DNA from: Poriferisodalis sp965208895
Lineage (GTDB): Bacteria > Actinomycetota > Acidimicrobiia > Acidimicrobiales > Poriferisodalaceae
Length of the DNA: 64,000 nucleotides
Direction of reading: 5' to 3'
NCBI RefSeq assembly: GCF_965208895.1
Contig: NZ_OZ242363.1
Span: forward strand, 1,178,001 to 1,242,000
Each line of letters begins with the position of its first letter. Within the stretch, counting starts at the first letter, position 1. This document shows, piece after piece, positions 7,166 through 17,463 of this stretch. The notes below the pieces were generated by a model. It was given only the letters and a program-made list of their open reading frames with translations. It did no database searches and was not told the origin of the DNA. The position numbers were made by a program, and so were the translations under genes.

Positions 7166-10033
7166 TCAGGCGACGCGGGCGATCTCGCGCTCGGTGTACG
7201 TCTCGATCACGTCGCCTTCTTTGAGGTCAGAGAAGTCACTGAGACCGATACCGCACTCCATGCCCGCAGACACCTCGGCAACGTCGTCCTGGAAGTGACG
7301 CAGGGATTTGATCGCTCCCTTCCAGATGATCGCGCCGTCACGCAGGAACCTGACTTTGGCGCCGCTGCGCACGTTCCCATGCTCGACGACACAGCCCGCA
7401 ACCGGTCCGACGCCCGAGATGCGGAAGACCTGGCGCACCTGCGCCTCGCCCGCGACGATCTCCTCGAATTCCGGCTCGAGCAGGCCGACCATGGCGTTGC
7501 CCACGTCGGAGATGAGGTCATAGATGATCTCGTAGAGCCGGACCTCGACATCCTCGGTCTCGGCGGTCTGGCGCGCATTGCGGTCGGGGCGCACGTTGAA
7601 GCCGATGATCGTGGCTTCCGATGCGGCAGCGAGCTGCACATCGTTCTCATTGATGCCGCCGACGCCTCGGCTGACGAAGGCGAGCTTGACGTCGGGGCGT
7701 TCGAGCTTGCGCAGGCTGTCGGTGACGGCTTCGAGCGAGCCATGCACGTCGGCCTTGAGCACCAGGTTCAGGGTGGCTGTCTCGCCGGCCTGCACCTGCT
7801 TGAAGATGTCTTCGAGCCGCGCGCCGCCACCGCTTCCGCCCGCGGTGCCGGCGAGGCTGGCCTGGCGCTGCCAATGCTCGCGAGTCTCCGCCACCTTGCC
7901 TGCAGTCTTCTCATCGGGTGCCACGACGAACATGTCGCCTGAACGCGCCACCTCGCCGAGGCCGAGCACCTGCACAGGCATCGCTGGACCCGCCTCGCTG
8001 AGCGGGGCCCCTCGATCATCGGTCATCGCACGCACGCGGCCCCACGCCGCGCCGGCGACCATCGGCTCGCCGATGCGCAGGGTGCCTCGCTGCACCAACA
8101 CCGTCGCGACCGGACCACGGCCGCGGTCGAGATGGGCTTCGAGCACGATGCCGACCGCCCGACCGCTCGCCGGGGAACTGAGCTCCTCGAGCTCCGCGAC
8201 CAGCAGGATCTGATCCAGCAATTCGTCGATGCCGTCGCCTGTCATGGCCGACATGGGAACGGTGATCACGTCGCCGCCGTAGGACTCAGGAATGAGGCCC
8301 CGCTCTGCGAGCTGGGCCCGCACGCGGTCGGCATCGGCGCCGGGTCGGTCCATCTTGTTGATGGCGACGATGATCGGCACATCGGCTGCAAGTGCGTGGT
8401 CGATGGCTTCGGCAGTCTGGGGCATGACGCCGTCATCGGCCGCCACCACCAGCACGACGACATCGGTGGCTTGGGCCCCCCTGGCGCGCATCGCCGTGAA
8501 GGCCTCGTGACCAGGGGTGTCGATGAACGTGATCCGGTGATCCTTCCGCTTGGTCTGGTACGCGCCGATGTGCTGGGTGATGCCACCTGCCTCACCCTCG
8601 ACGACGTTGGAGGATCGGATTCGGTCCAGCAGCAGCGTCTTGCCATGGTCGACGTGGCCCATGACGGTCACCACCGGCGGTCGGATCTGGGCGCCGTCGT
8701 CGGTCAGGTCGACCTCGAGCGCCCGCAGCAGCTCCTCTTCCTGCTCCGCGCCGGGCTCGGTGATGCGTACCTCGGCGTCGAGCTCAGCGGCGAAGAGCTC
8801 GATCATGTCGTCGCTGAGCGACTGGGTGGCAGTCACCATCTCACCCTGCTGCAGCAGGAACCGCACGATGTCGGCGGCTGAGCGATTCAGCCGAGCGGCG
8901 ACTTCCTGTGCGGTCGACCCTCGCTCGACGACGATCTCGCCGTCGGGAACGGGTGCGTCCACCGGCGTGTAGGCGGTGAGCTGCTGGGGCTGCAGCTCCT
9001 CGCGCTGGCGACGGCGACGACGACGGGGGCGGCCTCGCGGACCGCCTCGTGGTGCGCCTCGCGGTCCTCCGGGACGGGCGCCGCCGGGAGGCCCGCCTGG
9101 GCGTCCGCCGGCAGGAGGAGCACCGGCGTGTGCGCGCCCGCCCCCAGGCGCCCCGCCGTGGGGGCGCTCACCGCCGCCCGCTGGACGGCGGAATCCACCA
9201 GGAGGACCGGAGCGATAGGGGGCGCCGCTGCGATTGGATGTGCGGGGAGGGCCCGGCGGCGGCGGAATCGGCTTGCCGGATCCGGAACGGGGCGGCACGG
9301 GCGGAGGCGGGATCGCCTTGCCATCGGCCGACTGCGGCGGCATCGGCAGACGGGGAGGCGGCGGCGGCAGCGCCGTGCCGGCGCCATCGTCGGACGCCGG
9401 CCGAGAAGGTGTCGGCGGTTCTTCGACTCGTGCTGCGGGCCGCCCCGCCGGTGGCAGGACCGGCCGCGCGGACTCCTGGCCGCTCGAAGTGACGAGACGC
9501 CGCGGCGGCGGCACCGTCGGCGGGGCACCCGCCGACGGCAATGTGCTCGGCGGCGGCGGGGTGCCTGGCGGCGGAACATCGGGCGGGCGCGGCGGGGCCG
9601 AGGGGGCTTGCGCCGCAGGTCGAGGGGCGGCTGGGGAGGGCGTCTCGGCATCGGGCGTGGGGCTCTGCGGGGCGGCCTGCGGGGTCGGCGCTGGTTCTCG
9701 AGGCGGTTTCGGCTCAGCCGGGGCCGGACGGGCGGGCCGGGTCGGCGGTCGGGATCGCTGCGCCTCAGCGGAGTTGTCCCGCGGTACCGCGCGCGATGTC
9801 GCCGCAGCGGACTTCGCAGGCGATTTGCTGGCCTTGCGGGCCTCTGGCTGCGGCTCGTCACGAATCAGTCCCTCGCGCTGGGCCTTGCGCCGGACGCGGT
9901 CAGCCTGCGCGTCCTCCATGCTGGACGAGTGCGTCTTCACACCGATGCCCAACGACTCGCATACGTCGAGCACCTCGGTGAGCGTCATGCCCAGCTCTTT
10001 GGAGAGCTCGTGAACGCGGACTTTTTTCGGCAA
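7166..10033 (-). CDS. infB: Translation initiation factor IF-2
   Basis: GTPase that positions initiator tRNA on the 30S subunit and promotes subunit joining. It has 955 residues. The first about 340 are an IF2_N-like motif (VHELSKELGM) followed by a Pro/Ala/Gly/Arg-rich low-complexity region typical of actinobacteria. The G domain follows, with GHVDHGKT (about residue 463), DTPGHE and NKMD, then domains II-IV. It lies about 100 bp downstream of nusA; the ylxR gene often found there is absent. Confidence 0.97.
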   Translation of the reverse strand: MPKKVRVHELSKELGMTLTEVLDVCESLGIGVKTHSSSMEDAQADRVRRKAQREGLIRDEPQPEARKASKSPAKSAAATSRAVPRDNSAEAQRSRPPTRPARPAPAEPKPPREPAPTPQAAPQSPTPDAETPSPAAPRPAAQAPSAPPRPPDVPPPGTPPPPSTLPSAGAPPTVPPPRRLVTSSGQESARPVLPPAGRPAARVEEPPTPSRPASDDGAGTALPPPPPRLPMPPQSADGKAIPPPPVPPRSGSGKPIPPPPGPPRTSNRSGAPYRSGPPGGFRRPAGGGERPHGGAPGGGRAHAGAPPAGGRPGGPPGGARPGGPRGAPRGGPRGRPRRRRRRQREELQPQQLTAYTPVDAPVPDGEIVVERGSTAQEVAARLNRSAADIVRFLLQQGEMVTATQSLSDDMIELFAAELDAEVRITEPGAEQEEELLRALEVDLTDDGAQIRPPVVTVMGHVDHGKTLLLDRIRSSNVVEGEAGGITQHIGAYQTKRKDHRITFIDTPGHEAFTAMRARGAQATDVVVLVVAADDGVMPQTAEAIDHALAADVPIIVAINKMDRPGADADRVRAQLAERGLIPESYGGDVITVPMSAMTGDGIDELLDQILLVAELEELSSPASGRAVGIVLEAHLDRGRGPVATVLVQRGTLRIGEPMVAGAAWGRVRAMTDDRGAPLSEAGPAMPVQVLGLGEVARSGDMFVVAPDEKTAGKVAETREHWQRQASLAGTAGGSGGGARLEDIFKQVQAGETATLNLVLKADVHGSLEAVTDSLRKLERPDVKLAFVSRGVGGINENDVQLAAASEATIIGFNVRPDRNARQTAETEDVEVRLYEIIYDLISDVGNAMVGLLEPEFEEIVAGEAQVRQVFRISGVGPVAGCVVEHGNVRSGAKVRFLRDGAIIWKGAIKSLRHFQDDVAEVSAGMECGIGLSDFSDLKEGDVIETYTEREIARVA

Positions 10034-10132
10034 GCGGTCGGTCTTTCTGTCGGGAGAGCTGTCGAGAGTTGATGGGGCGCCCGGCGGGGCTCAGGGAATG
10101 AAACGGGGACGCGACGAGACGGGCCATCGGCC

Positions 10133-11395
10133 TCAAGGCGTCGTCGAGTCCGATGGAAGGGTACTGGGGTCGGTGCGGGCCTCTGCGGGCGTCTCGTCGG
10201 TGCCGTCGCTGGCCGTCTCGTCGCCGGAGGCCTGCGCAACCTCGGCGGGTGTCTCGTCGGCATCGTGCTGCTCGGTGACAGCTTCAGACCACTGGCCTGC
10301 GGTGATTGCCTCGCTGCCGTCCGCAGGCACCCAGGTCTGCTCGCCCGTCTCGGCGTCGGTGACCCACTCCCCTTCGGCCCACTCCTCTCCCGAGTAGCCG
10401 GCCTCCTCCTCGGCGATCTGCGTCTCGCTCTTGATGTCGATGCGCCAACCAGTCAGCCGGGCCGCCAAGCGCGCGTTCTGACCCTCGCGGCCGATGGCCA
10501 GCGACAGCTGATGGTCGGGCACGACGACTTCTGCGACGCCCTCTTCGGAGTGAAAGCGGACCTCCCGGACGCGAGCCGGCGACAGCGCTTTGGCCACGAA
10601 GTCATGCAGGTCGTCGGAGAACGGGACGATGTCGATCTTCTCGCCCCGCAGCTCGTTCACGACCTGTCGGACCCGGCTGCCGCGCGCACCCACGCACGCC
10701 CCGACCGGATCGATATTGGGATCATTCGACCAGACGGCGATCTTGGTGCGGTGGCCGGGCTCGCGCGCACACGCTTTCAATTCGACGACGCCGTCGGAGA
10801 TCTCGGGAACCTCCAGCTTGAACAGCTCGCGGATCAGTCCTGGATGTGTGCGCGACACGACGATCTGCGGCCCCTTGGCGGTCTTGCGCACTTCGACGAT
10901 GTACGCCTTGAGGCGGCTGTTCGGCTCGGGTCGCTCATAGGGCACTTGCTCGGACTGAGGGAGCAGCGCCTCGACGCGACCCAAGTCGAGCAGGGTGTAG
11001 CGAGCGTCGTTCTGCTGGATGATGCCCGTGACGATGTCGCCCTCGCGCCCGGCGTACTCGTCGTACTTCATGTCGCGCTCGACTTCGCGGATGCGCTGGT
11101 TGAGCACCTGACGGACGGTCTGGGCCACGATCCGCCCGAGGTCATGGGGGGTGTCGTCCCATTCCCGCAGGACATTGCCGAGCTCGTCGACCTCCTGCGC
11201 GTAGACCGTGATGTTGAACGACTCGTCGATTTCTACGTAGGCCTGCTCAGCGGCGCCCTCCCGGCGCTTGTAGGCCGATTCAAGGCCGTTCGCGACCGCC
11301 TCGAGCAGCACATCAACGGTCATGCCCTTCTCAATGGCGAGTGCCTGAAGCGCTTCCATGATCTCTCGGCTGTCGAGTGTTGCTGCGTCGCTCAT
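10133..11395 (-). CDS. nusA: Transcription termination/antitermination factor NusA
   Basis: Binds RNA polymerase and modulates pausing and termination. From the ATG at 11395 it is 420 residues: an N-terminal RNAP-binding domain, S1 (GDIVTGIIQQNDARYTLLDL), and KH1/KH2 (PVGACVGARGSRVRQVVNEL, LAIGREGQNARLAARLTGW). A C-terminal acidic Thr/Glu-rich tail follows. The start is fixed by the ATGA overlap with the rimP stop; the longer upstream extension in frame is rimP shadow. Confidence 0.96.
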   Translation of the reverse strand: MSDAATLDSREIMEALQALAIEKGMTVDVLLEAVANGLESAYKRREGAAEQAYVEIDESFNITVYAQEVDELGNVLREWDDTPHDLGRIVAQTVRQVLNQRIREVERDMKYDEYAGREGDIVTGIIQQNDARYTLLDLGRVEALLPQSEQVPYERPEPNSRLKAYIVEVRKTAKGPQIVVSRTHPGLIRELFKLEVPEISDGVVELKACAREPGHRTKIAVWSNDPNIDPVGACVGARGSRVRQVVNELRGEKIDIVPFSDDLHDFVAKALSPARVREVRFHSEEGVAEVVVPDHQLSLAIGREGQNARLAARLTGWRIDIKSETQIAEEEAGYSGEEWAEGEWVTDAETGEQTWVPADGSEAITAGQWSEAVTEQHDADETPAEVAQASGDETASDGTDETPAEARTDPSTLPSDSTTP

Positions 11396-12012
11396 CGTCG
11401 CTGCCCTTCTGTGGATGTCTGGCGTGGTGTCTGGCCTCGCTTGGCGTGTGGCGCCTTGCCCGCACCCTGACTGCGCCGCGGCTGTGAACCCCATTCGAAT
11501 GTCGTGCGGGCCTTGGCGATGCCGTCGAACGGCACCGACAGCGTCTGGCCGATCCCCGGCTGGGCCCCGGAATGAACCGAGGGATCTGCGGACATCTCCT
11601 CGATGCGAATCGAGACAGCAGAACTGTCAGCGCCAAGAATCTCGCCGACGATGCGCTGGCGCAGCGGGCCGCTCGTGCGGATCACCACCCGCTCGCCGAC
11701 AGCGCCTGAGAAGTGTTCCGGCCGGCGCAGGCTGCGCTCGAGTCCGGGACTGGACACTTCGAGCACGTAGCGCCCGTCAATCATGTCGGCCGCATCAAGT
11801 GCCGCGGACAGCTGTCGGCTCAGCTGACTGAGAGCATCGACGCCGATGGCATTTCCGCCTGCTGCGGAGGCCAGAACTACCAACGTTCCGCCTCTCCACT
11901 GCACGTCATAGAGAACACAGCCGGCGTTGGCCGCCACGGGACCGGTGAGCTTCGCAATCTCGGAGGGATGGGCGCTTTCGCAGGCGCGCGAGGCCGCAGC
12001 GGTGTGAGTCAT
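11392..12012 (-). CDS. rimP: Ribosome maturation factor RimP
   Basis: Required for 30S subunit maturation. It has 206 residues from the ATG at 12012, with the family core (YDVQWRGGTLVV, DMIDGRYVLEVSSPGLERSL, VGERVVIRTSGP) and a basic C-terminal tail. Its stop overlaps the nusA start (ATGA), the conserved rimP-nusA pairing, implying coupled translation. An upstream ATG at 12090 adds unconserved residues. Confidence 0.92.
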   Translation of the reverse strand: MTHTAAASRACESAHPSEIAKLTGPVAANAGCVLYDVQWRGGTLVVLASAAGGNAIGVDALSQLSRQLSAALDAADMIDGRYVLEVSSPGLERSLRRPEHFSGAVGERVVIRTSGPLRQRIVGEILGADSSAVSIRIEEMSADPSVHSGAQPGIGQTLSVPFDGIAKARTTFEWGSQPRRSQGAGKAPHAKRGQTPRQTSTEGQRR

Positions 12013-12188
12013 CGCAACCTCCCTGTCCGCGTCGCCCCAGCTGGCCTCGGGGCTGTGCCTGCGGAATGAGCGCTTGCAATCGAACTGCAAGGGCGCGTGC
12101 GCAGAGCCACGACCAGCCGGAACTGTCCTGCGAGGCCGAGGCTACCAGCGCATGTGAATCGGACGCGCGCCGGCGCACCTGCTCGCCG

Positions 12189-13400
12189 TCAGCGTCGCCG
12201 GATGAGGGCGACGCGTTCAGCGGCGTGATTGACGTCGTCGCCCTGCTCGCTCACGAGCACGGCGCGGTCGGCTGCCGCTGCTGCGGCAGCGCCGTGCTCC
12301 GCCCTGGCGAGAGCAGCTTCAACACCGTCACCCGCGACAATCTCGGCCCATCTCACCAAGGCCGCGACCATCTCGTCCTCGGGCACCACGGACACGACTT
12401 GGCCCTTGACGAACAGATGACCGCGGGAACGGCCCGCAGCGATCCCCAGGTCGGCGCCGCGGGCCTCACCCGGTCCGTTCACCACGCAGCCCATCACCGC
12501 CACCTGCACGGGCAGGTCAAGCTTCTCAAAGGCCGTCTGGGCTTGTTGGGCCACCGAGATCACGTCCACCTCGGCGCGGCCGCACGACGGGCACGCAACG
12601 AGATCAGTGCCCGAACGCTCCCGCAGGCCCAATGCCTGCAGCAACTGCTGACCGGCCTGGGCCTCTTGGACCGGGTCGGCAGTCAGGCTGTAACGGATCG
12701 TGTCTCCGATGCCTTCATTGAGCAAGGTTGCGATTCCCGCGGTCGATTTCACCAGACCCGCAGGCGGGGGGCCGGCTTCCGTTACGCCGAGGTGCAGCGG
12801 GAAATCGACCTCGTCGGCGAGCATCCGGTAGGACTCCACCATCAGCGTCACATCGCTGGCCTTGACCGAGATCTTGACGTCGTCGAAACCCACCTCGGTG
12901 AAGTAGCCGAGTTCTCGTTTGGCCGATTCGACCAATGCGGTGGGGGTCATGCCATAGCGCGCCTCGATGTCGGGATCGAGGGAGCCGCCGTTGACGCCGA
13001 TACGGATGGGGACACCACGATCCCGAGCCTCTGACGCCACGGCGCGTATCTGGTCGGGCTTGCGGATATTGCCTGGATTCAGCCGCAGGCAGGCCACTCC
13101 GGCATCGAGAGCTGCCAGCGCGAGCCGGTACTGAAAATGGACGTCGGCCACGAGGGGCACTGGCGAGCGGGGCACGATGTGCGCGAGCGCCTCGACGGCT
13201 GCGAGGTCGTTCGCCGTGCAGCGCACGATGTCGGCTCCGGCACCGGCCAATGCGTAAATCTGAGCAAGGGTGCCGTCGACGTCAGCGGTCTTGGTGGTGG
13301 TCATCGACTGCACCGAAACGGGTGCCCCCCCACCCACGGCGACCGAACCGACGAGCACCTGGCGCGAGGGCCGTCGGGCGTAGCTGGCGGGCGTGCTCAT
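12189..13400 (-). CDS. ispG: 4-hydroxy-3-methylbut-2-enyl diphosphate synthase (flavodoxin/ferredoxin)
   Basis: Iron-sulfur enzyme of the MEP isoprenoid pathway, acting two genes away from dxr of the same pathway. It has 403 residues, with VQSMTTTKTADVDGT at the N-terminus, LRLNPGNI near residue 105 and the [4Fe-4S] ligands in CPSCGR and VMGCVVNGPGEARGADLG at the C-terminal third. The last about 60 residues are Ala-rich. No proS lies downstream, unlike in many actinobacteria. Confidence 0.96.
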   Translation of the reverse strand: MSTPASYARRPSRQVLVGSVAVGGGAPVSVQSMTTTKTADVDGTLAQIYALAGAGADIVRCTANDLAAVEALAHIVPRSPVPLVADVHFQYRLALAALDAGVACLRLNPGNIRKPDQIRAVASEARDRGVPIRIGVNGGSLDPDIEARYGMTPTALVESAKRELGYFTEVGFDDVKISVKASDVTLMVESYRMLADEVDFPLHLGVTEAGPPPAGLVKSTAGIATLLNEGIGDTIRYSLTADPVQEAQAGQQLLQALGLRERSGTDLVACPSCGRAEVDVISVAQQAQTAFEKLDLPVQVAVMGCVVNGPGEARGADLGIAAGRSRGHLFVKGQVVSVVPEDEMVAALVRWAEIVAGDGVEAALARAEHGAAAAAAADRAVLVSEQGDDVNHAAERVALIRRR

Positions 13401-13462
13401 CGCAGTTCAGCTTCCTACAGCGTCCGCTGTTTCGTTCGCATCCTCGTCACAACACTCATCAT

Positions 13463-13528
13463 CTCCCGCTCTTGTTCGCTGCGCTCACGGGCCGGCTCGG
13501 GCCACGGCTTCGCCATTCGGCTCAGCCT
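13463..13528. repeat. Dispersed ~65-bp element, copy 1
   Basis: One of at least eight related copies in the window. The plus-strand core reads CCCGCTCTTGTTCGCT, then CTCACGGGCC, GGGCCACGGCTTCGCC and CGGCTCAGCC. This copy fills the gap between ispG and rseP, ending 1 bp before the rseP stop codon. Confidence 0.75.
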
Positions 13529-13529
13529 G

Positions 13530-14771
13530 CTACAGATCGATCGGATTGGCGATGTCGAGGTAAAGCAAGCCGACTGCGAGCAACACGAGCGCCGTCACCA
13601 CGACGGCCACGACAGGCGCCAACGCCCGAGGATCGCTCAGGTAGCGGCCGCGTCCCCCGCGCTCGCGCCAGCGTTCATAGGTCGCGATCGCCACGTGGCC
13701 TCCGTCGAACGGCGGCACCGGCAACATGTTGAACACACCGAGGAAGACATTGACCATCGCGAACATCAGCACTCGCTCGGACCAGCCCCACGAGGCGTCC
13801 GACGCCAGGTCGACGATGCCGACGACTCCCAATGGCCGCATGCCGAGATTCTCATTCGCAGTCGGATCGCCCGGCGGTGACACGATTCGGTCGATCACAT
13901 CGCCGAAGTTCACGAACAACGACCAGATGCCGCGCACCGAATCGACGATCGCTCCCGAGAGGTCGCCAAATCCCCGAGCGATCGCTGTGGGCAGGCCGGC
14001 GGTCTCATAGGTGATCGCCTGCCCGGCACGGACTCCCAGCAGACCGCGTCCTGTCTCGGGATCTGCGGCCAGCGTCGTCTCCAGATTCAGGAGCGCACCG
14101 TCTCGCTCGATCTCCAACAGCACCCGCTCGCCGGGCCGGGATTGCACCTCGGACACGAAGACATCCCAGTCTTCGGTGACGGTTCCGTTGACGCCCACGA
14201 TGCGATCGCCCGCGGAGATGCCCGCGATGGCGGCGGGAAGTGTCACCCCATCTCGCTGACTCATCACTTCGGCGACCTGCCAACGGCCCTCCTCCAGGGC
14301 GGGCGCACCCAGCGCTGCATGCAACACCACATAGGCAACCAGCGCCATCACCAAATGCATGAGCGAACCCGCGCACACAACCAGCAGGCGGCGGGGATAG
14401 CTCTTGTTTCGGTACGCCCGATGATCATCGCCGGGCTCGACGGCATCGCTGCTGGACATGCCGATGACACGCACATACGCCCCGAGCGGCAGCACCCGCA
14501 ATCCGTAGGCCGTTTCACCTCGCCGAAAGCTCCACAGCCGCGGGCCGAATCCCAAGAAGAAGTCGGTGACCTTCATCCCGACGGCGCGAGCAGCGGCGAA
14601 GTGGCCGAATTCGTGCATGAACAGCACGCCCGCAAGCACTGCCGCTGCACCGAAGGCGAACGGGTACCTCCAAGCCAGCAATGCGAGCACCACGAGTGCC
14701 GCAAGCCGGCCGACGGTGCGCGAACCCGCTCTGGGCGCCGGGGTGTGCTGCTCGTCGGCGTGACCCCTCAT
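13530..14771 (-). CDS. rseP: RseP-like site-2 zinc metalloprotease (M50)
   Basis: Intramembrane protease that cleaves membrane-bound regulators within the bilayer. It has 413 residues from the ATG at 14771. Visible are a first transmembrane segment, the zinc motif HEFGH in FMHEFGHFAAARAVG, a PDZ domain in the middle (GISAGDRIVGVNG), the second metal motif NMLPVPPFDGGH and a final hydrophobic helix. The start is set by the ATGA overlap with the dxr stop; the longer upstream frame is dxr shadow. The dxr-rseP-ispG order is typical of actinobacteria. Confidence 0.93.
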   Translation of the reverse strand: MRGHADEQHTPAPRAGSRTVGRLAALVVLALLAWRYPFAFGAAAVLAGVLFMHEFGHFAAARAVGMKVTDFFLGFGPRLWSFRRGETAYGLRVLPLGAYVRVIGMSSSDAVEPGDDHRAYRNKSYPRRLLVVCAGSLMHLVMALVAYVVLHAALGAPALEEGRWQVAEVMSQRDGVTLPAAIAGISAGDRIVGVNGTVTEDWDVFVSEVQSRPGERVLLEIERDGALLNLETTLAADPETGRGLLGVRAGQAITYETAGLPTAIARGFGDLSGAIVDSVRGIWSLFVNFGDVIDRIVSPPGDPTANENLGMRPLGVVGIVDLASDASWGWSERVLMFAMVNVFLGVFNMLPVPPFDGGHVAIATYERWRERGGRGRYLSDPRALAPVVAVVVTALVLLAVGLLYLDIANPIDL

Positions 14772-15958
14772 GGGCGGAGGCCGATCACTGCGCCAGCAAC
14801 ATGGCGGCGTCCCTGTTGATCGGCTGCGATGACCGCCTCCACGCTGTCCGCAGCTGCTCCATCGTGATGCTGCATCGCGTGGTCGATCACTCGCTCGATC
14901 TCGTGCCAACGCAGTCGGCCATCCAAGAATGCCTCTACAGCTTGCTCGTTGGCCCCGTTCAGCCACGCAGGCGCAGTGCCGCCCGCTCGGCCTGCGTCGT
15001 ACGCCAAGCGCAGGCAACCGAAGGTCTCGGTGTCGGGCAATTCGAAATCAAGGGCGCCGATCGCCGACCAGTCCACGGCGCCGAACGGCGTCTTGATGCG
15101 CTCGGGGTATGCCAATGCGTAGCCGATCGGCAGCCGCATATCCGGCAGGGAGAGCTGCGCGACGGTGCTACCGTCGGCGAAAGTCACCATCGAGTGGATC
15201 ACCGACTGCGGCTGGACAACCACCTCGATCTGGTCGTAGCCCACATCGAACAGCTCATGAGCTTCGATGACCTCGAGGCCCTTGTTCATGAGTGTCGACG
15301 AATCGACCGTGATCTTGGGCCCCATGGACCACGTCGGATGTGCCAAGGCGTCAGCGACGGTGACCTCGCGCAACTCGGCGCTGTTGCGGCCGCGGAAAGG
15401 TCCGCCGCTGCCGGTGAGAATCAACCGCTCGGGCGGCGCAGATTGTCCAGCAAGGCACTGGTGCAGGGCGCTGTGCTCGCTGTCAACCGGGATGAGCTCG
15501 GCGCCGGGCACGGTTCGGAGGGGCTGCACCAGCGGTCCCGCTGCGATGAGGCTCTCCTTGTTCGCCAGTGCGAGCCGGCGACCGGCCCGCAGTGCCGACA
15601 GCGTGACGCCCAAGCCGGCGAATCCCACGACACCGTTCACGACGACATCCGCGATGGCTGCGAGACCTGCGAATGCATCAGGGCCCGCGAGCACCTCTAT
15701 GGCGCCGGGCAGCGCGGCCCTCAGCTGCGGCACGAGCTCCGGATCGCCGATGCCGACCGCTGCCGGTGCGAATTCAGCGGCCTGAGCGGCGAGTTCGCTG
15801 ACCGAGCTGTTGGCGGCCAGCGCGATCGCCCGGAATCGGTCCGGCTCCGCGCGCATCACCTCCAGCGTTTGGGTGCCGATCGAACCCGTCGAACCGAGCA
15901 CGGCGACGGTCGTCGCGCTCACGCGTCTAGCCGACGACGCAGGTGTTCCGGGCCGCAT
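14768..15958 (-). CDS. dxr: 1-deoxy-D-xylulose 5-phosphate reductoisomerase
   Basis: First committed step of the MEP pathway. It has 396 residues, with the NADPH-binding LGSTGSIGTQTL near residue 20, LANKESLIAAG near 130, the metal/substrate loop VDSEHSALHQCL, and SGGPFRG and NKGLEVIEAHELF. Translationally coupled to rseP by a 4-bp overlap; cdsA ends 33 bp upstream. Confidence 0.97.
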   Translation of the reverse strand: MRPGTPASSARRVSATTVAVLGSTGSIGTQTLEVMRAEPDRFRAIALAANSSVSELAAQAAEFAPAAVGIGDPELVPQLRAALPGAIEVLAGPDAFAGLAAIADVVVNGVVGFAGLGVTLSALRAGRRLALANKESLIAAGPLVQPLRTVPGAELIPVDSEHSALHQCLAGQSAPPERLILTGSGGPFRGRNSAELREVTVADALAHPTWSMGPKITVDSSTLMNKGLEVIEAHELFDVGYDQIEVVVQPQSVIHSMVTFADGSTVAQLSLPDMRLPIGYALAYPERIKTPFGAVDWSAIGALDFELPDTETFGCLRLAYDAGRAGGTAPAWLNGANEQAVEAFLDGRLRWHEIERVIDHAMQHHDGAAADSVEAVIAADQQGRRHVAGAVIGLRP

Positions 15959-15991
15959 GAGGGCGCGTTCTCTCCCACGGAGAACTGACGC

Positions 15992-17443
15992 TCATGCGGC
16001 GGATCCCAAGACGACGGTGCCGGCGAAATACGCCGCCGGCAAGGCAAAGAGCAGCGCATCGAAGCGATCAAAGACGCCGCCGTGACCGGGCAGCAGGCTG
16101 CCCATGTCCTTGATGGCCACATCGCGCTTGACCATCGACTGCGTCAGGTCCCCGAGTGGCGCCGCGAACGCGACGGCGAGACTCAGCCAAAGCGCATCAA
16201 GCAGGCTTCCGGTCCACGGGAACACGCCAGGGAAGCGATTCAGCACGAGCGTGGTGATCACGACCGACAGCACGATGCCGCCGATGAGGCCTTCGTGGGT
16301 CTTATTGGGGCTGATCCGCGGCGCGAGGCGACTCTGGCCTGTCGTTCGGCCGATCACATACCCGCCGACGTCGTAGACGACTGTCCCGATCACCGCGCCG
16401 ATCAGCATCGAGTCGCCGTTCGGCTCGCGCAGGATCAGCGCCGCAAACGATCCCAAGCCGCCGACCCACACCAAACCGAGCATCGTGATGGCCAAGTTCG
16501 CGGTGGGATGATCTCGCTCGACGCCGAGCAGGAACCAACAGAAGATGGTCACCGCAGAGACGGCCAGCACGATGGGATAGGCCTCGACACCACGCAGGTG
16601 CACTGCGACCGACAAGCCGCCGACTCCGACGAGGCCTGCCAGCGTCGCCGGCCGGTAGCCGAGCGGTCGAGCGGCCCGGTAGAACTCCGCCGCGGCCAGC
16701 ACCAGCACGATGACGACCAGCGCAACGGTGGCAGCTTCGCCGATGCGGAGCGCGCCGAAGAACAGCGCGGCCAGCACCGCGCCTACCGCAATGGCGGCAG
16801 GCAGATTGCGGCCGCTGGGGCCTGCATCAGCGGCACCGTTGTGCAAAACCGTTCGGGCTTCGTCGCTCACTACTCCACGCTCCTCGTAGTCCTGGCTCCC
16901 CTCGCGCCAGTGCGACGCGGACGCGTCGAGCCGAGCCCATTGAGCGAAGCGGTCAGGTTCAGATGTCGGCGCGCCAGCCTCCGACGGTACTTCCGTCGGA
17001 GCTGCGGTCGCTGCAACCGGCACGGATGCGGCGGCAGCCTCAGCCGCTGGCACCTCCGCCATCTCGGTCGGCGTCGATGGCGTGCTCGCAGGAGCTGACG
17101 CGAGGTCCGCGCGCGGGATGGACGGCACCTCGTCAGGTGAGTCGAAGAGCGGTTCATAGCCGGCTTGCGCCCCGTCGTCGGCCGCTGCGGGAGCTTCGCC
17201 GGCCAGGCGTGGATCATCGGGCAGCTGCGGGAACAGGCGCGAACCCCCGCGACGCTCTCGCCCCGCGTCGCCGACATCCGGAGCGGGAGGCGAAGCCGGC
17301 TCTGCCTGTTCTGCGGTCGGCGAAGCGTCGTCGGTGTCGAAGTTCACCAAGGGTTGGGTGGAGCCCAATGGATCGCCCGTGGCCGCCGGATCACGGGGAT
17401 CAGGGCCGGAGGGCTTCGGCGGATGCTCGCTGGTTTCGGACAT
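15992..17443 (-). CDS. cdsA: Phosphatidate cytidylyltransferase
   Basis: Makes CDP-diacylglycerol for phospholipid synthesis at the membrane. It has 483 residues: about 215 residues of acidic, Pro/Ala-rich cytoplasmic extension, then a polytopic membrane domain. The signature APRISPNKTHEGLIGG lies near residue 390 and MVKRDVAIKDMGSLLPGHGG (final catalytic segment) near 440. The long N-terminal extension is common in high-GC actinobacteria and may be disordered. Confidence 0.94.
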   Translation of the reverse strand: MSETSEHPPKPSGPDPRDPAATGDPLGSTQPLVNFDTDDASPTAEQAEPASPPAPDVGDAGRERRGGSRLFPQLPDDPRLAGEAPAAADDGAQAGYEPLFDSPDEVPSIPRADLASAPASTPSTPTEMAEVPAAEAAAASVPVAATAAPTEVPSEAGAPTSEPDRFAQWARLDASASHWREGSQDYEERGVVSDEARTVLHNGAADAGPSGRNLPAAIAVGAVLAALFFGALRIGEAATVALVVIVLVLAAAEFYRAARPLGYRPATLAGLVGVGGLSVAVHLRGVEAYPIVLAVSAVTIFCWFLLGVERDHPTANLAITMLGLVWVGGLGSFAALILREPNGDSMLIGAVIGTVVYDVGGYVIGRTTGQSRLAPRISPNKTHEGLIGGIVLSVVITTLVLNRFPGVFPWTGSLLDALWLSLAVAFAAPLGDLTQSMVKRDVAIKDMGSLLPGHGGVFDRFDALLFALPAAYFAGTVVLGSAA

Positions 17444-17463
17444 CTACCTTCACACCTGCTCGG